34,960 nucleotides of DNA, taken from Streptomyces sp. NBC_01298. Lineage in GTDB: Bacteria; Actinomycetota; Actinomycetes; Streptomycetales; Streptomycetaceae. Under the pieces are notes generated by a model. That model did not search any database, had not been told where the DNA came from, and was given only the letters and a program-made list of their open reading frames with translations. The DNA is taken from assembly GCF_035978755.1 (NCBI RefSeq), contig NZ_CP108418.1, positions 1 through 34,960 of the forward strand. The letters run 5' to 3'. Below are positions 1 to 5,927 of the stretch, one piece after another. How positions within the stretch are numbered: the first letter of the stretch is position 1; each line of letters begins with the position of its first letter. The translations under genes were made by a program, and so were the position numbers.

Positions 1-225
1 GGTTCCGCCTGTTGTCGAAACGGATTCGCCTGTTGTCGAAACGGGTCGTGCGTCGGCCAGGGCGTTCGCGATCAGGCGGGCGTCGCGGCGGGACCGGTAC
101 GCGTACTCCTTGTGCGTGCGGGTGCAGTAGTCCTTGGAACGGCCGACGCCGGACTGCCGGATCTGCCCGCCGCACCAGCCGCAGAGCTTGGCGCCCGCGC
201 TGTCCTTCGGGGTCTCGTACGTCAT
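1..225 (-). CDS. Zinc-finger-like hypothetical protein, 3' end cut by the window edge
   Basis: Holds residues 1-75 of the 192-aa protein that is complete at 17,127-17,705. The reading frame runs off position 1. The finger C15-x2-C18-x15-C34-x3-H38 and the first part of the repeated STTG stretch are present. The start overlaps the stop of the 63-aa gene by four bases (ATGA). Confidence 0.7.
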   Translation of the reverse strand, partial: MTYETPKDSAGAKLCGWCGGQIRQSGVGRSKDYCTRTHKEYAYRSRRDARLIANALADARPVSTTGESVSTTGGT

Positions 226-413
226 CTCGGCCACCCCACGGCCTGGAGCGCGACCTCGGCCGCTCCCTGCATCCGCCGCTGCGTCCGCCGGCTCTCGTAG
301 GCCCGCTGGCGGTGGCTCTGCTTGCAGTACCGGCGCGGGGTCCGCGTAGCGGCCTGGCTTACCGCGGTGCCGCACCACTCGCACGGGAGCGAGGACTCGC
401 TGTGCTCTGTCAT
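222..413 (-). CDS. Small zinc-finger-like protein (63 aa), paralogue of the next gene
   Basis: Function not recognised. C11-x2-C14, C30 and H34 form a candidate zinc-binding set (C-x2-C-x15-C-x3-H), followed by a run of Arg and Lys (residues 35-48) that could contact nucleic acid. The downstream 192-aa protein has the same four ligands with identical spacing and the same flanking pattern (aromatic-C-x3-H, A-Y-x-S-R-R), so the two look like a tandem duplication. Its stop overlaps the next start (ATGA), so they are probably translationally coupled. The ATG at 413 has no clear Shine-Dalgarno sequence. A TACGGT hexamer 8-9 bases upstream could be a -10 element of a nearly leaderless transcript, but that is weak. 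DNA or RNA binding is an inference from charge and fold only. Confidence 0.65.
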   Translation of the reverse strand: MTEHSESSLPCEWCGTAVSQAATRTPRRYCKQSHRQRAYESRRTQRRMQGAAEVALQAVGWPR

Positions 414-626
414 GCGCCGACCGTACCGGGGTAGGCGTCGCGGAAGGGCCCGGACGGCCCTGGGGCGGGGGGCTCGGATTGGCTTGCCTGGCTTGTCAGC
501 CCAGGTCAGGACTTGCCGGACGTCTTACCGGGGCTCGGCAGGTCGGCAAGCTGATGGGCAGGCCGGCTGCGGCAGGCGGCAGGCCGCCCGGGCGTGCGGG
601 CAAGCCACGGGCAGGCCGCGGGTAAG
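414..626. other. Noncoding gap with short GGCAGGC / GGCTTGCC repeats
   Basis: No convincing gene here. The stretch is rich in degenerate copies of GGCAGG and GCTTGCC (for example around 480-500 and 540-620). The repeats are irregular and I see no clean hairpin with a T-tract. It presumably holds the promoter of the 63-aa gene on the minus strand. Confidence 0.4.
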
Positions 627-878
627 TCAGGGTGCGTCGGGGTGGCGTCCGACGAGGCGGGTGAGGAGCTCGATGATCTGGGCCTGGTTCCGGTCGATCT
701 TGTCGCTGAGTGCCGACACCTCGGCCCGCAGGTCGTCCCGGACGCCGGTGACGGCCGTCTCCAGGCTCATCATCCGGTTGTCGATGCCCGCGATGTCGCC
801 GCGCAGGATCTGGAGGTTGTTCTCGTAGCGGCGGGTCAGAGCTGCGATCTCGCCCTGCGCGATCTCGTCCTGGGGCAT
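627..878 (-). CDS. Small coiled-coil hypothetical protein (83 aa)
   Basis: Not recognised as a named family. From about residue 5 to 75 the chain has heptad-like spacing of Leu, Ile, Val and Met with many charged and Asn/Gln residues (an RRYENNLQILRGDIAGIDN-like segment, then SALSDKIDRNQAQIIELLTRL). This predicts one long amphipathic helix or coiled coil. There are no cysteines, signal peptide or membrane segment. The ATG at 878 is chosen because GAGGA lies 5-6 bases upstream and the sequence before it has atypical codon use. It stands alone, with about 210-430 bp of noncoding DNA on each side. Small coiled-coil proteins on plasmids can be partition or regulatory accessory factors, but nothing here proves that. 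Confidence 0.7.
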   Translation of the reverse strand: MPQDEIAQGEIAALTRRYENNLQILRGDIAGIDNRMMSLETAVTGVRDDLRAEVSALSDKIDRNQAQIIELLTRLVGRHPDAP

Positions 879-974
879 GGGGGTCCTCGTCTTCCGGGTC
901 CGTCCAGTATCCCGCGCCCCGGGGGCCGGGGGCCACGATGCCCGGAAAAGGGCCCGGACCCCGGGGGCCCGTCC

Positions 975-1113
975 TGATGTGGCTGATGCGTCAGCGCAGG
1001 TCAGGGTGCGTCCGTGATGTGGCGGAGCCGACCACATCGCCACATCACGGTCCGGGCCCCCGCCACATCATCGACGCACCGTGACCACACGCGGACGCAT
1101 CGGAACCACATCA
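975..1113. repeat. Cluster of six TGATGTGG / CCACATCA repeats with a 13-bp inverted repeat
   Basis: TGATGTGG occurs at 975-982 and 1,015-1,022. Its complement occurs at 1,040-1,047, 1,063-1,070 and 1,106-1,113, with a one-base variant at 1,032-1,039. The arms 1,012-1,024 and 1,038-1,050 are a perfect 13-bp inverted repeat (CCGTGATGTGGCG) around a 13-bp spacer. GGTGCGTC and GACGCACC flank them in inverted order. There is no gene between 879 and 1,306. This looks like a protein-binding array: operator, partition site or origin element. Confidence 0.6.
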
Positions 1114-1141
1114 CGACGGGCGGCCAGCCGACCTGCCGCAT

Positions 1142-1236
1142 GGTTACCGGTTACAGGCCCCGTCGACGCAGGTCCGCGCGCAGCTCAAGCCCACCGGGCG
1201 GCGCTTGCCCGGCCTGTAACCGGTAACCGGTAACCG
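1142..1236. repeat. 18-bp perfect inverted repeat built on GGTTACC, plus a third half-site
   Basis: GGTTACCGGTTACAGGCC (1,142-1,159) is repeated as its exact complement at 1,211-1,228, with a further GGTAACCG at 1,229-1,236. GGTAACC/GGTTACC is itself nearly palindromic. The 51-bp centre has a weaker inner CAAGC/GCTTG pairing. It lies in the noncoding region 879-1,306. It could form a cruciform or be a multi-site operator. No transcript on either side clearly ends here. Confidence 0.55.
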
Positions 1237-1306
1237 TCGGCGGTGTACGTCATCTCCGCGGCGCGTGCGTCACGGACTTCACGTACAGGAACTGCACCGC
1301 GCCGGC

Positions 1307-1522
1307 CTAGTAGCCGTTGTCCGGCGGGCAGTCGGGGCACACGTCGGTCTGGTGGTACGGCGTCGGGCGGCAGAACTGCCAGCCTGCTTCCCTGGCCCGG
1401 ATGTGAATGCCCGGGGCCTCGGTCTCGGCCTGGCCGTCGTGGAAGACCGCGGTGCACTCGTCCTGGTCGCAGGTCATGGTGCCGATGGGGCGGGTGCCGA
1501 GTCCGGTGTACGTCACGGTCAT
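1307..1522 (-). CDS. Small zinc-ribbon-like hypothetical protein (71 aa)
   Basis: Function unknown. C18-x4-C23 near the N terminus and C62-x2-C65 near the C terminus form a probable zinc ribbon, with C51 between. The segment AREAGWQF followed by DVCPDCPP resembles a layout seen in many short actinobacterial proteins of unknown role (C-x4-C, then ARxxGW, then CPxC). The ATG at 1,522 is well supported: GGGAGGA sits about 7 bases upstream. The gene stands alone, with noncoding repeat-rich DNA on both sides. No signal peptide or membrane segment is visible. Confidence 0.72.
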   Translation of the reverse strand: MTVTYTGLGTRPIGTMTCDQDECTAVFHDGQAETEAPGIHIRAREAGWQFCRPTPYHQTDVCPDCPPDNGY

Positions 1523-1580
1523 GCGCTCATCCTCCCGAGCTGTCGAAAGTTTCTCTACTGGATCAAGGCGCCTGCGGCGC

Positions 1581-1604
1581 GCGGTCCGCCCGCCGGCGGA
1601 CCGC
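1581..1604. repeat. 10-bp GC-rich hairpin
   Basis: GCGGTCCGCC (1,581-1,590) and its perfect complement (1,595-1,604) are separated by CGCC. No T-tract follows on either strand. It lies in the 340-bp noncoding region upstream of the 71-aa gene. It may be a terminator for the minus-strand transcript from the 57-aa gene, or part of an origin structure. Confidence 0.55.
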
Positions 1605-1655
1605 TCCTGTCTGCGCCCCGCGGCTCCGCCCACGGGCCGACCGCCTCGGCGACGG

Positions 1656-1755
1656 TTCCTTCCCTCCTTCCTTCCCAGCGGGAAAGACCCCGGGCTCGGC
1701 CGTGCAGGACGGGCGCCGGGTCTTCAGCCACGGAGGGAAGGAAGGAAGGAAGGAA
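1656..1755. repeat. Long stem-loop with purine/pyrimidine (GGAA)n arms
   Basis: Bases 1,656-1,676 (TTCC-type repeats) pair with 1,735-1,755 (GGAA-type repeats) at 20 of 21 positions, the one mismatch being 1,664/1,747. Inside, AAGACCC (1,684-1,690) pairs with GGGTCTT (1,718-1,724). The whole is a ~100-nt folded element in noncoding DNA. The strict polypurine strand could also form triplex DNA. On a rolling-circle plasmid it is a reasonable single-strand-origin candidate, but a terminator is possible. Confidence 0.6.
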
Positions 1756-1863
1756 GCCAACCGGCGTTCTTCCCGGCCTGGCTCGCCGTGTACGTCAGTG
1801 ACCCCGCCTGTACGTCTGCGAGATGACGTACGTACGTGAACGAGGGCCAGGAGCACGGGCTGC

Positions 1864-2037
1864 TCAGTCGTCGTCTTCCCACTCCTCGGCGATGCACTGT
1901 CCGCACATGCCGTACGGGGCGGTGTCCGCGATCCTCTGGCCGCAGCGGCAGCGCAGGACGTCGTCGTCGGCCTCGTCGGTTGTCGAGTCGGCCGCGAGGA
2001 CGCGGGCCTGCGTCTCGCCGCAGGGGTCCGTGGTCAC
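1864..2037 (-). CDS. Very small zinc-ribbon-like protein (57 aa) with GTG start
   Basis: A GTG-initiated gene whose start overlaps the stop of the 162-aa gene by four bases (GTGA), the usual sign of translational coupling. The product is acidic: MTTDPCGETQ at the start and EEWEDDD at the end. C30-x-C32 and C45-x2-C48 (CRCGQ, then CGQC) form a compact candidate zinc ribbon. Third codon positions are almost all G or C, as expected for a real gene here. Function is unknown. Pairing with the upstream gene suggests they act together. Confidence 0.65.
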   Translation of the reverse strand: MTTDPCGETQARVLAADSTTDEADDDVLRCRCGQRIADTAPYGMCGQCIAEEWEDDD

Positions 2038-2522
2038 GACAGCGGGGGGAGCGGGATCGCGATGGACGCGACGATGCCGTCCATGGCGTCGTTGAGGACC
2101 GCCTCACGCTCGCCGGGCTTCATCGCGGTGAGCACCGTGGTGGCGCCCTTGGCGTCGAGGGAGAACGCCGCAGCGTCCGGGCCGGCCCCTGGTACGCGGG
2201 GCAGCTTGACGCGCCGCAGGGCCTTGCGCGAGGGCGGGCTGATGGCCGGGCCGCCGTTGGGGCCGAACAGCTCCAGCGCGGTGTCCGGGATCGAAGCGCC
2301 CAAGGTCACCCAGCGGTTGAGGGTGCCGATCACCCAGGTGGTGAACAGCCGCCCGAAGTCATCGGTGAGCGTCACGGACACCTCGGTGATCAGGCGGTCC
2401 TGGCACGGCAGGCACCGGTCCAGCCCCGCGGCAACCAGCTTGTCGCAGCGCTCGGAGTGCCAGGAGTCCTCATCCTCCGGCAGCTGGTGAACGCCGTCCT
2501 TCTCGCACATCTGCGTCGTCAT
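2034..2522 (-). CDS. Hypothetical protein with N-terminal Cys/His cluster (162 aa)
   Basis: Not recognised. C6, H12, H22, C26 and C37-x2-C40 form a likely zinc-binding N-terminal module. The rest is a mixed alpha/beta-looking domain (DDFGRLFTTWVIGTLNRW, then a KALRRVKLPRVPG region and a C-terminal EREAVLNDAMDGIVASIAI helix). There is no signal peptide. The ATG at 2,522 is preferred over the in-frame GTG at 2,573 because the Cys/His module begins immediately after it, but neither has a strong ribosome binding site. It is the first gene of a two-gene run with the 57-aa protein, divergent from a small plus-strand ORF at 2,727. The CTAG-rich palindromes in between are likely its control region. 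Confidence 0.68.
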   Translation of the reverse strand: MTTQMCEKDGVHQLPEDEDSWHSERCDKLVAAGLDRCLPCQDRLITEVSVTLTDDFGRLFTTWVIGTLNRWVTLGASIPDTALELFGPNGGPAISPPSRKALRRVKLPRVPGAGPDAAAFSLDAKGATTVLTAMKPGEREAVLNDAMDGIVASIAIPLPPLS

Positions 2523-2571
2523 GCCCGAGACGGTAGCGACACCCCTCACCGAACAGCCTTCGAACGCCCAC

Positions 2572-2698
2572 ACCTAGGCATTCCTGATGAAGCCGGCGCG
2601 TCTGTCCGTGCCCTGCTAGCCGCTAGGTCCCTGGTCAGGGCGGGGCTCAGCCGCTAGAGCCCCTGCTAGACCTAGCACCCCCGCCCGCTAGGTCTAGC
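2572..2698. promoter_or_regulatory. CTAG-rich palindrome cluster in a divergent intergenic region
   Basis: CTAG, normally a rare tetramer in such GC-rich DNA, occurs eight times in about 125 bp. GCTAGACCTAGC (2,665-2,676) and GCTAGGTCTAGC (2,687-2,698) are exact inverted copies around a 10-bp spacer, and each is itself a near-palindrome. More copies lie at 2,615-2,627 and around 2,653. The cluster sits between the 162-aa gene (minus) and the 70-aa ORF (plus), where an operator for a dimeric regulator would be expected. The half-sites differ from the GTGTC-type operators near the GntR gene. Confidence 0.6.
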
Positions 2699-2726
2699 GG
2701 GTGCGGCGACACGTCAGACTCTCCCT

Positions 2727-2939
2727 ATGCGCACCGCACGACGACGTCTTGGTCTTGGTCCGGCGACCGGGATGTCCACGAGTTCCGAGAGCACCGCGCA
2801 GCGTCTGCTGCCCGTCGAACGGGCCGAGCCTGACGGCCTGGTGGACGTCGTCCGCGAGGGCCAGGCGGTGGTGCAGCCACAGGGCCGGCGGGTCCTCGGG
2901 CCGGGCTTCTCGGCGCCGGAGGGTCCCGCAGAGAAGTAG
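2727..2939 (+). CDS. Possible small hypothetical protein (70 aa)
   Basis: Unrecognised. The frame has high GC at third positions and a plausible composition (many Glu, Val, Asp and Leu) from about residue 16 on, ending in SAPEGPAEK. The first 15 residues are Arg-rich and less convincing, so the ATG at 2,772 (55 aa) is an alternative start. Neither start has a good ribosome binding site, and leaderless translation is possible. It would be one of only three plus-strand genes per unit and is divergent from the 162-aa gene across the CTAG cluster. It has no motif, membrane segment or cysteine. I treat it as probable at best. Confidence 0.4.
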   Translation: MRTARRRLGLGPATGMSTSSESTAQRLLPVERAEPDGLVDVVREGQAVVQPQGRRVLGPGFSAPEGPAEK

Positions 2940-3006
2940 TCGGCGTGCCCGGACCCCCTTGTCCGATGGCTGTGACCTGCGGATTCTCCTCGACACCCCT
3001 GGTTTG

Positions 3007-3090
3007 GAAGGGGACTCGAAACGGGACCCGAAAGAGGACTCGGAACGGGACCCGAAACGGAACTCCAAAGGGGACCCGAAACGGGACCCC
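3007..3090. repeat. Seven tandem 12-bp repeats (consensus RAAVGGGACYCG)
   Basis: Seven consecutive 12-bp units run without gaps. Units 2, 4, 6 and 7 are AAACGGGACCCG-like; units 1, 3 and 5 are AAAGRGGACTCG-like or diverged, giving a secondary 24-bp period. GACCCGAA recurs at the 2/3, 4/5 and 6/7 junctions. A 12-bp period puts copies a little over one helical turn apart, typical of iterons. The array is noncoding, between the 70-aa ORF and the 3' end of the relaxase gene. Roles to consider are a Rep or Tra binding array, or incompatibility. Confidence 0.75.
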
Positions 3091-3200
3091 GCCATCCGGG
3101 CCCCGGCCACGGGTCCAGGTGGGCGGTGTCGTCCGGCGCGGACGGCGCCGCAGTACGACGAGACCTGTTCGCGCCGGACGATGCCGACCTGCGCAGGGGT

Positions 3201-3271
3201 CTGGGGGCGGCGGTGCCCCCAGCACCCACCGGCCTCCGCCTACACCCGCCCCCGGCGTTCAGTTTCTGAAC
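3201..3271 (-). terminator. Two hairpins downstream of the relaxase gene
   Basis: CTGGGGGC (3,201-3,208) pairs with GCCCCCAG (3,215-3,222). GTTCAG (3,257-3,262) pairs with CTGAAC (3,266-3,271) around TTT and can be extended by flanking GGC/GCC bases. They follow the relaxase stop codon (3,280) on the minus strand. Together they fit a tandem terminator of the mobC-relaxase transcript, though there is no long T-run. Confidence 0.5.
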
Positions 3272-3279
3272 GGCCCCGG

Positions 3280-5247
3280 TCACAGCCCTGGGGCCCTGGG
3301 CCCGGGTGCCTTGGGCGGCTGGCGCAGGTGGGCGGGCTGCTCGTACGCCGCTCCGTACCGTTTGCCGGTGCCGGCCTTCCGGGCGGCCTTGGGGAGCGCG
3401 GCGCGGGCGGCGGCGGACCGGGCCTTGCCCTCGTTCTCGCGCTGGCCCTTGGGCATCGTCTTGCGCAGGGTCTGCTCCTGGCGGAGCTCCTCGACCCGCT
3501 TCTCCACCTTGGCGATCGAGACATCGATGCGCTCGGCGCTGCTGCGGCCGTTGTACCGCTGGGCCTTGCCGTGGACCTGGTCGCGGTCGTGGGCGTCGCC
3601 GACGAACTTGGTCCAGCCCTCGCGGAGCAGGGTGAGCTCCCCGGCGGGATCGGGCACGCCGGTCTCCTTGCGCGCGGTCTCGAACGCCTTGGACGCCGCG
3701 GTGCGGGACTGGGCGGCGACGTCCACGTTCTCGTGGATCGTCTCGGACGCGCCCTTGGCCCGGGTCTCTTCCTGGCTGCGGCTGGTGTCCATCTTCCAGA
3801 GCGCCCACCGGCTCATGTCCTTGCGCCCGTTGGCCTCCCGCCACACGCCGCGGGCCTCGTTGGCGGCCTTCTCTGCGGCTTTCGCCGTACGGATCGCGTC
3901 CCGGAACGCGGTGATGTGCGGCTCGGCCTTCTCCAGGCGGGCCAGGCGCTGGTGGAGCTCCTGGACGTTCGGGCCGGTGACCTGCCCGGTGACGATGGCG
4001 TCGCCTGTACGGATCTCCTCCTTCGCCTGGGCCTTGCCCCGGGCCAGGGTGATGAGCTGCCCCTCCCTCTTCTTGATGGCGGCGGCCAGGCCGTCGTTGC
4101 TCATCCGCCCGTGGGGCCGGCGCGTCTTGTCCGTCCAGGCCGGGATCGGCGCGGGCACGGCGGGGACCGGTTCGGCGGGAAGCGGCTGCCCGGCGGCCTT
4201 GGCCCGGTAGTGCGCGAGGAGGGCCGCGGCCGGGTCGGTGGACCGAGCGACCGCCGGCTGCTCCTGCTGCGGCACGGGGACGATGCCGCGCTCGGCCTGG
4301 CCCTGGCGCAGGATCTCGGCGCCGCGCTCGGCGGCCGCGGCGAGCTCCTCGCACGTCGGACCGTTCTGCAGGCCGGTCGACGGCGCGGGGGCGGCGGCGG
4401 GCGCGACCGCGAACTCGATGCGGGGGTCGGGGATCCGGGGCGTGGCGGCGGGTCCGTCGCCGAGGACCGGGCCCAGGTCGGCCCACCGCAGATCGCGGGC
4501 GACCTTCGAGGCGGCGACCCACACCGGCTCGTCTGAGCCGTCGACCCACCCGGCCAGGGTGAAGGAGTACCCATTCATGCGGCCGGTCGAGGCGACGTTC
4601 GCGCGGAAGGACACCCCGGCGTCCTCGAGTCCGGACTCGAAGGCTTCACGGCCGAGGCCGCGGCTGGCGTCGCGGACCTCGCGCACGATCCGGCGGAGCT
4701 CCTCGCGCTCGGGCGGCGGGCCGTCCAGGCCTCGGCCGCGCCGGTGGGCGGCCTCCAGCTCGTTGTTGCGGACCTGCGGCCCCTCGGCACGGAACCGGTC
4801 GGCGGCGCGGACCAGGCCGTGCTCCTCCTCCAGGCGGTCGGCGGCCTGCCGGGCGCGGCGGTAGTCGAACCGGTCGGTGAGCAGCTGCCCGGACCAGTCG
4901 ACGCGGGACACCGTGAGGTGGATGTGGTCGTCGCCGTGGCGTACGGCGACCCACGGGGCGCCGTCGAACCCCATGTCGGCGACGAAGGCCGTGGCGATGT
5001 CCGCCCACTGGCCATCGGGCAGGATCCCGTCCTCGTCCGGCAGGGACAGCGACGTCCGCCAGATCGGGGCCTTGATCTCGGGGCGCTGGCGGGCGGTGTG
5101 GTCGATCGCCCTCGCGACCTGGAGCGGGGTGCCGGTGACGTTGCCCGCGACGATCCGCGGGTTGATGTGCTCGTCCCTCCGGCCGGGGCCGAAGTCGTAG
5201 ACCAGCGCGCCGACCGCCTTGCGGCCCTTGGTGATGTTGGCGATCAC
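3280..5247 (-). CDS. MOBP-type relaxase / mobilisation nuclease (655 aa)
   Basis: Nicks one strand at oriT and stays covalently bound through a tyrosine to lead single-stranded DNA into a recipient. The first ~150 residues form a relaxase/mobilisation nuclease domain. Tyr17 in GALVYDFGPGRRDEH is the probable catalytic tyrosine, and the metal-binding motif III is HGDDHIHLTVSRV (H104, H108, H110). The region after about residue 330 is charged and helical, with a long predicted coiled coil (residues ~390-600), probably for partner contacts. The GTG start at 5,247 overlaps the MobC stop by four bases (GTGA), so the two are translationally coupled. The length is typical for actinobacterial relaxases with an extended C terminus. 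I see no helicase or primase domain. No type IV secretion genes are present, so it would need the plasmid's own Tra or a helper element. Confidence 0.9.
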   Translation of the reverse strand: MIANITKGRKAVGALVYDFGPGRRDEHINPRIVAGNVTGTPLQVARAIDHTARQRPEIKAPIWRTSLSLPDEDGILPDGQWADIATAFVADMGFDGAPWVAVRHGDDHIHLTVSRVDWSGQLLTDRFDYRRARQAADRLEEEHGLVRAADRFRAEGPQVRNNELEAAHRRGRGLDGPPPEREELRRIVREVRDASRGLGREAFESGLEDAGVSFRANVASTGRMNGYSFTLAGWVDGSDEPVWVAASKVARDLRWADLGPVLGDGPAATPRIPDPRIEFAVAPAAAPAPSTGLQNGPTCEELAAAAERGAEILRQGQAERGIVPVPQQEQPAVARSTDPAAALLAHYRAKAAGQPLPAEPVPAVPAPIPAWTDKTRRPHGRMSNDGLAAAIKKREGQLITLARGKAQAKEEIRTGDAIVTGQVTGPNVQELHQRLARLEKAEPHITAFRDAIRTAKAAEKAANEARGVWREANGRKDMSRWALWKMDTSRSQEETRAKGASETIHENVDVAAQSRTAASKAFETARKETGVPDPAGELTLLREGWTKFVGDAHDRDQVHGKAQRYNGRSSAERIDVSIAKVEKRVEELRQEQTLRKTMPKGQRENEGKARSAAARAALPKAARKAGTGKRYGAAYEQPAHLRQPPKAPGPRAPGL

Positions 5248-5633
5248 TCGGGGTCCGCAGGGTCCATGGGCTGGATGCCCCGCAGCGCGAGGGCCGCGTT
5301 ACCGACCTCGAACAGGGCCGCCTCGATGGCGGGGTGGAGGTGGCCGTCCTGGTGGCTGTACCGGACGAGCTGGTTGAGGTTGGCGCCGATCCGGCACAGC
5401 TCGTCGTACGCGGCCTGGCTCACCGGGTCCAGCGGCGCCGGCCTTCGCTCGGTGCCCGGGGCCTGGCCGTCGCCGACATCGGCCAGGCGGTCCTCGACCA
5501 CCGCGCGGACCCACGCGCCCAGCTCGCGGCGGCCGGACTCGGTCCGGCCCGCCTCCCACCGTGCGCGCTCCGCGTCGTTGAGGCGGACCGACACCGTGTG
5601 CCCGCGCTTCGATCCCGGCGTACCCCGTGCCAT
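5244..5633 (-). CDS. mobC: MobC-like relaxosome accessory protein (129 aa)
   Basis: Helps the relaxase open and nick oriT. The N-terminal ~50 residues (HTVSVRLNDAERARWE, then a helix ending WVRAVVEDRL) look like a ribbon-helix-helix DNA-binding domain. RIGANLNQLVR at residues 81-91 is the hallmark segment of the MobC family. The ATG at 5,633 is preceded by a strong GAGGGGGAG at 7-8 bases; the open frame further upstream has poor coding character. It is the first gene of the mobC-relaxase pair, and a perfect 22-bp palindrome lies just upstream (5,654-5,675), probably its operator, so autoregulation is likely. Family assignment is strong; the oriT it recognises is only inferred. Confidence 0.88.
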   Translation of the reverse strand: MARGTPGSKRGHTVSVRLNDAERARWEAGRTESGRRELGAWVRAVVEDRLADVGDGQAPGTERRPAPLDPVSQAAYDELCRIGANLNQLVRYSHQDGHLHPAIEAALFEVGNAALALRGIQPMDPADPE

Positions 5634-5653
5634 CCGCTCCCCCTCGACCGTCG

Positions 5654-5675
5654 CCAGTCGCCAATTGGCGACTGG
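5654..5675. promoter_or_regulatory. Perfect 22-bp palindrome upstream of mobC
   Basis: A perfect palindrome with core GTCGCCAATTGGCGAC, 21 bases before the mobC start. Half-sites GTCGCCA and CCAGTCG recur next to it (5,650-5,657 and 5,679-5,685). The position fits an operator bound by the ribbon-helix-helix MobC protein, or a MobC site within oriT. Confidence 0.65.
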
Positions 5676-5761
5676 ACCACCAGTCGTATCACCTGCGGAT
5701 ATCCGCACCGCTTTCGGGGCGGAGCACTGTGCCAGGGGCCGCGACAGCGGCCGTCGGCACC

Positions 5762-5893
5762 GTCCCGCCACGCGGCCCTCAGGGCCGCGCGCGGGACCCG
5801 TACCCCCGGGCCTCAGCCACCCCGGCGCGGCCGTCCGCGCCTGCCGTGCGGCCCCCTCGGGGCCGCCGGCGGACCGCCCCCTCAGGGCGGTCC
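5762..5893. repeat. Three consecutive GC hairpins with CCCTC(A)GGG-like turns
   Basis: Hairpin 1: CGCGGCCCT (5,771-5,779) with 5,781-5,789, inside an outer GTCCCGC/GCGGGAC pair (5,762-5,768 and 5,791-5,797). Hairpin 2: GCGGCCCC (5,848-5,855) with 5,859-5,866. Hairpin 3: GGACCGCCC (5,871-5,879) with 5,885-5,893. All are noncoding and closely spaced, and share a CCCTC turn, so they may derive from one another. They could stop transcription entering from the 197-aa gene on the minus strand, or fold the lagging or transfer strand. Confidence 0.55.
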
Positions 5894-5927
5894 CCCCGCC
5901 CGCGACCAACGGGAGCGGGGGGCGAGG

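Larger units (their letters stand above)
1243..1797. repeat. Three copies of GTGTACGTCA at gene-start-like positions
   Basis: GTGTACGTCA occurs at 1,243-1,252, 1,506-1,515 and 1,788-1,797. Read on the minus strand each gives TGACGTACAC, encoding (M/L/V)TYT. The middle copy is the real N terminus of the 71-aa gene (MTVTYTG). The first would begin a 22-residue ORF (1,253 down to 1,185), and the third lies in a frame without a start. They may be remnants of duplicated gene 5' ends or a conserved translation-initiation segment. Confidence 0.4.

Noticed and set aside
1185..1253. A 22-residue ORF starting MTYTADGYRL
   Set aside because: Too short, encoded largely by the GGTTACC inverted repeat, with no partner gene; kept only as part of a repeat observation.
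3007..3090. CRISPR array
   Set aside because: Twelve-base units follow each other without spacers and there are no cas genes.
2714..4549. A 611-codon minus-strand open frame overlapping the relaxase
   Set aside because: Different frame of the relaxase gene, with Arg/Pro/Gly-rich low-complexity translation, running through the noncoding 12-bp repeat array.
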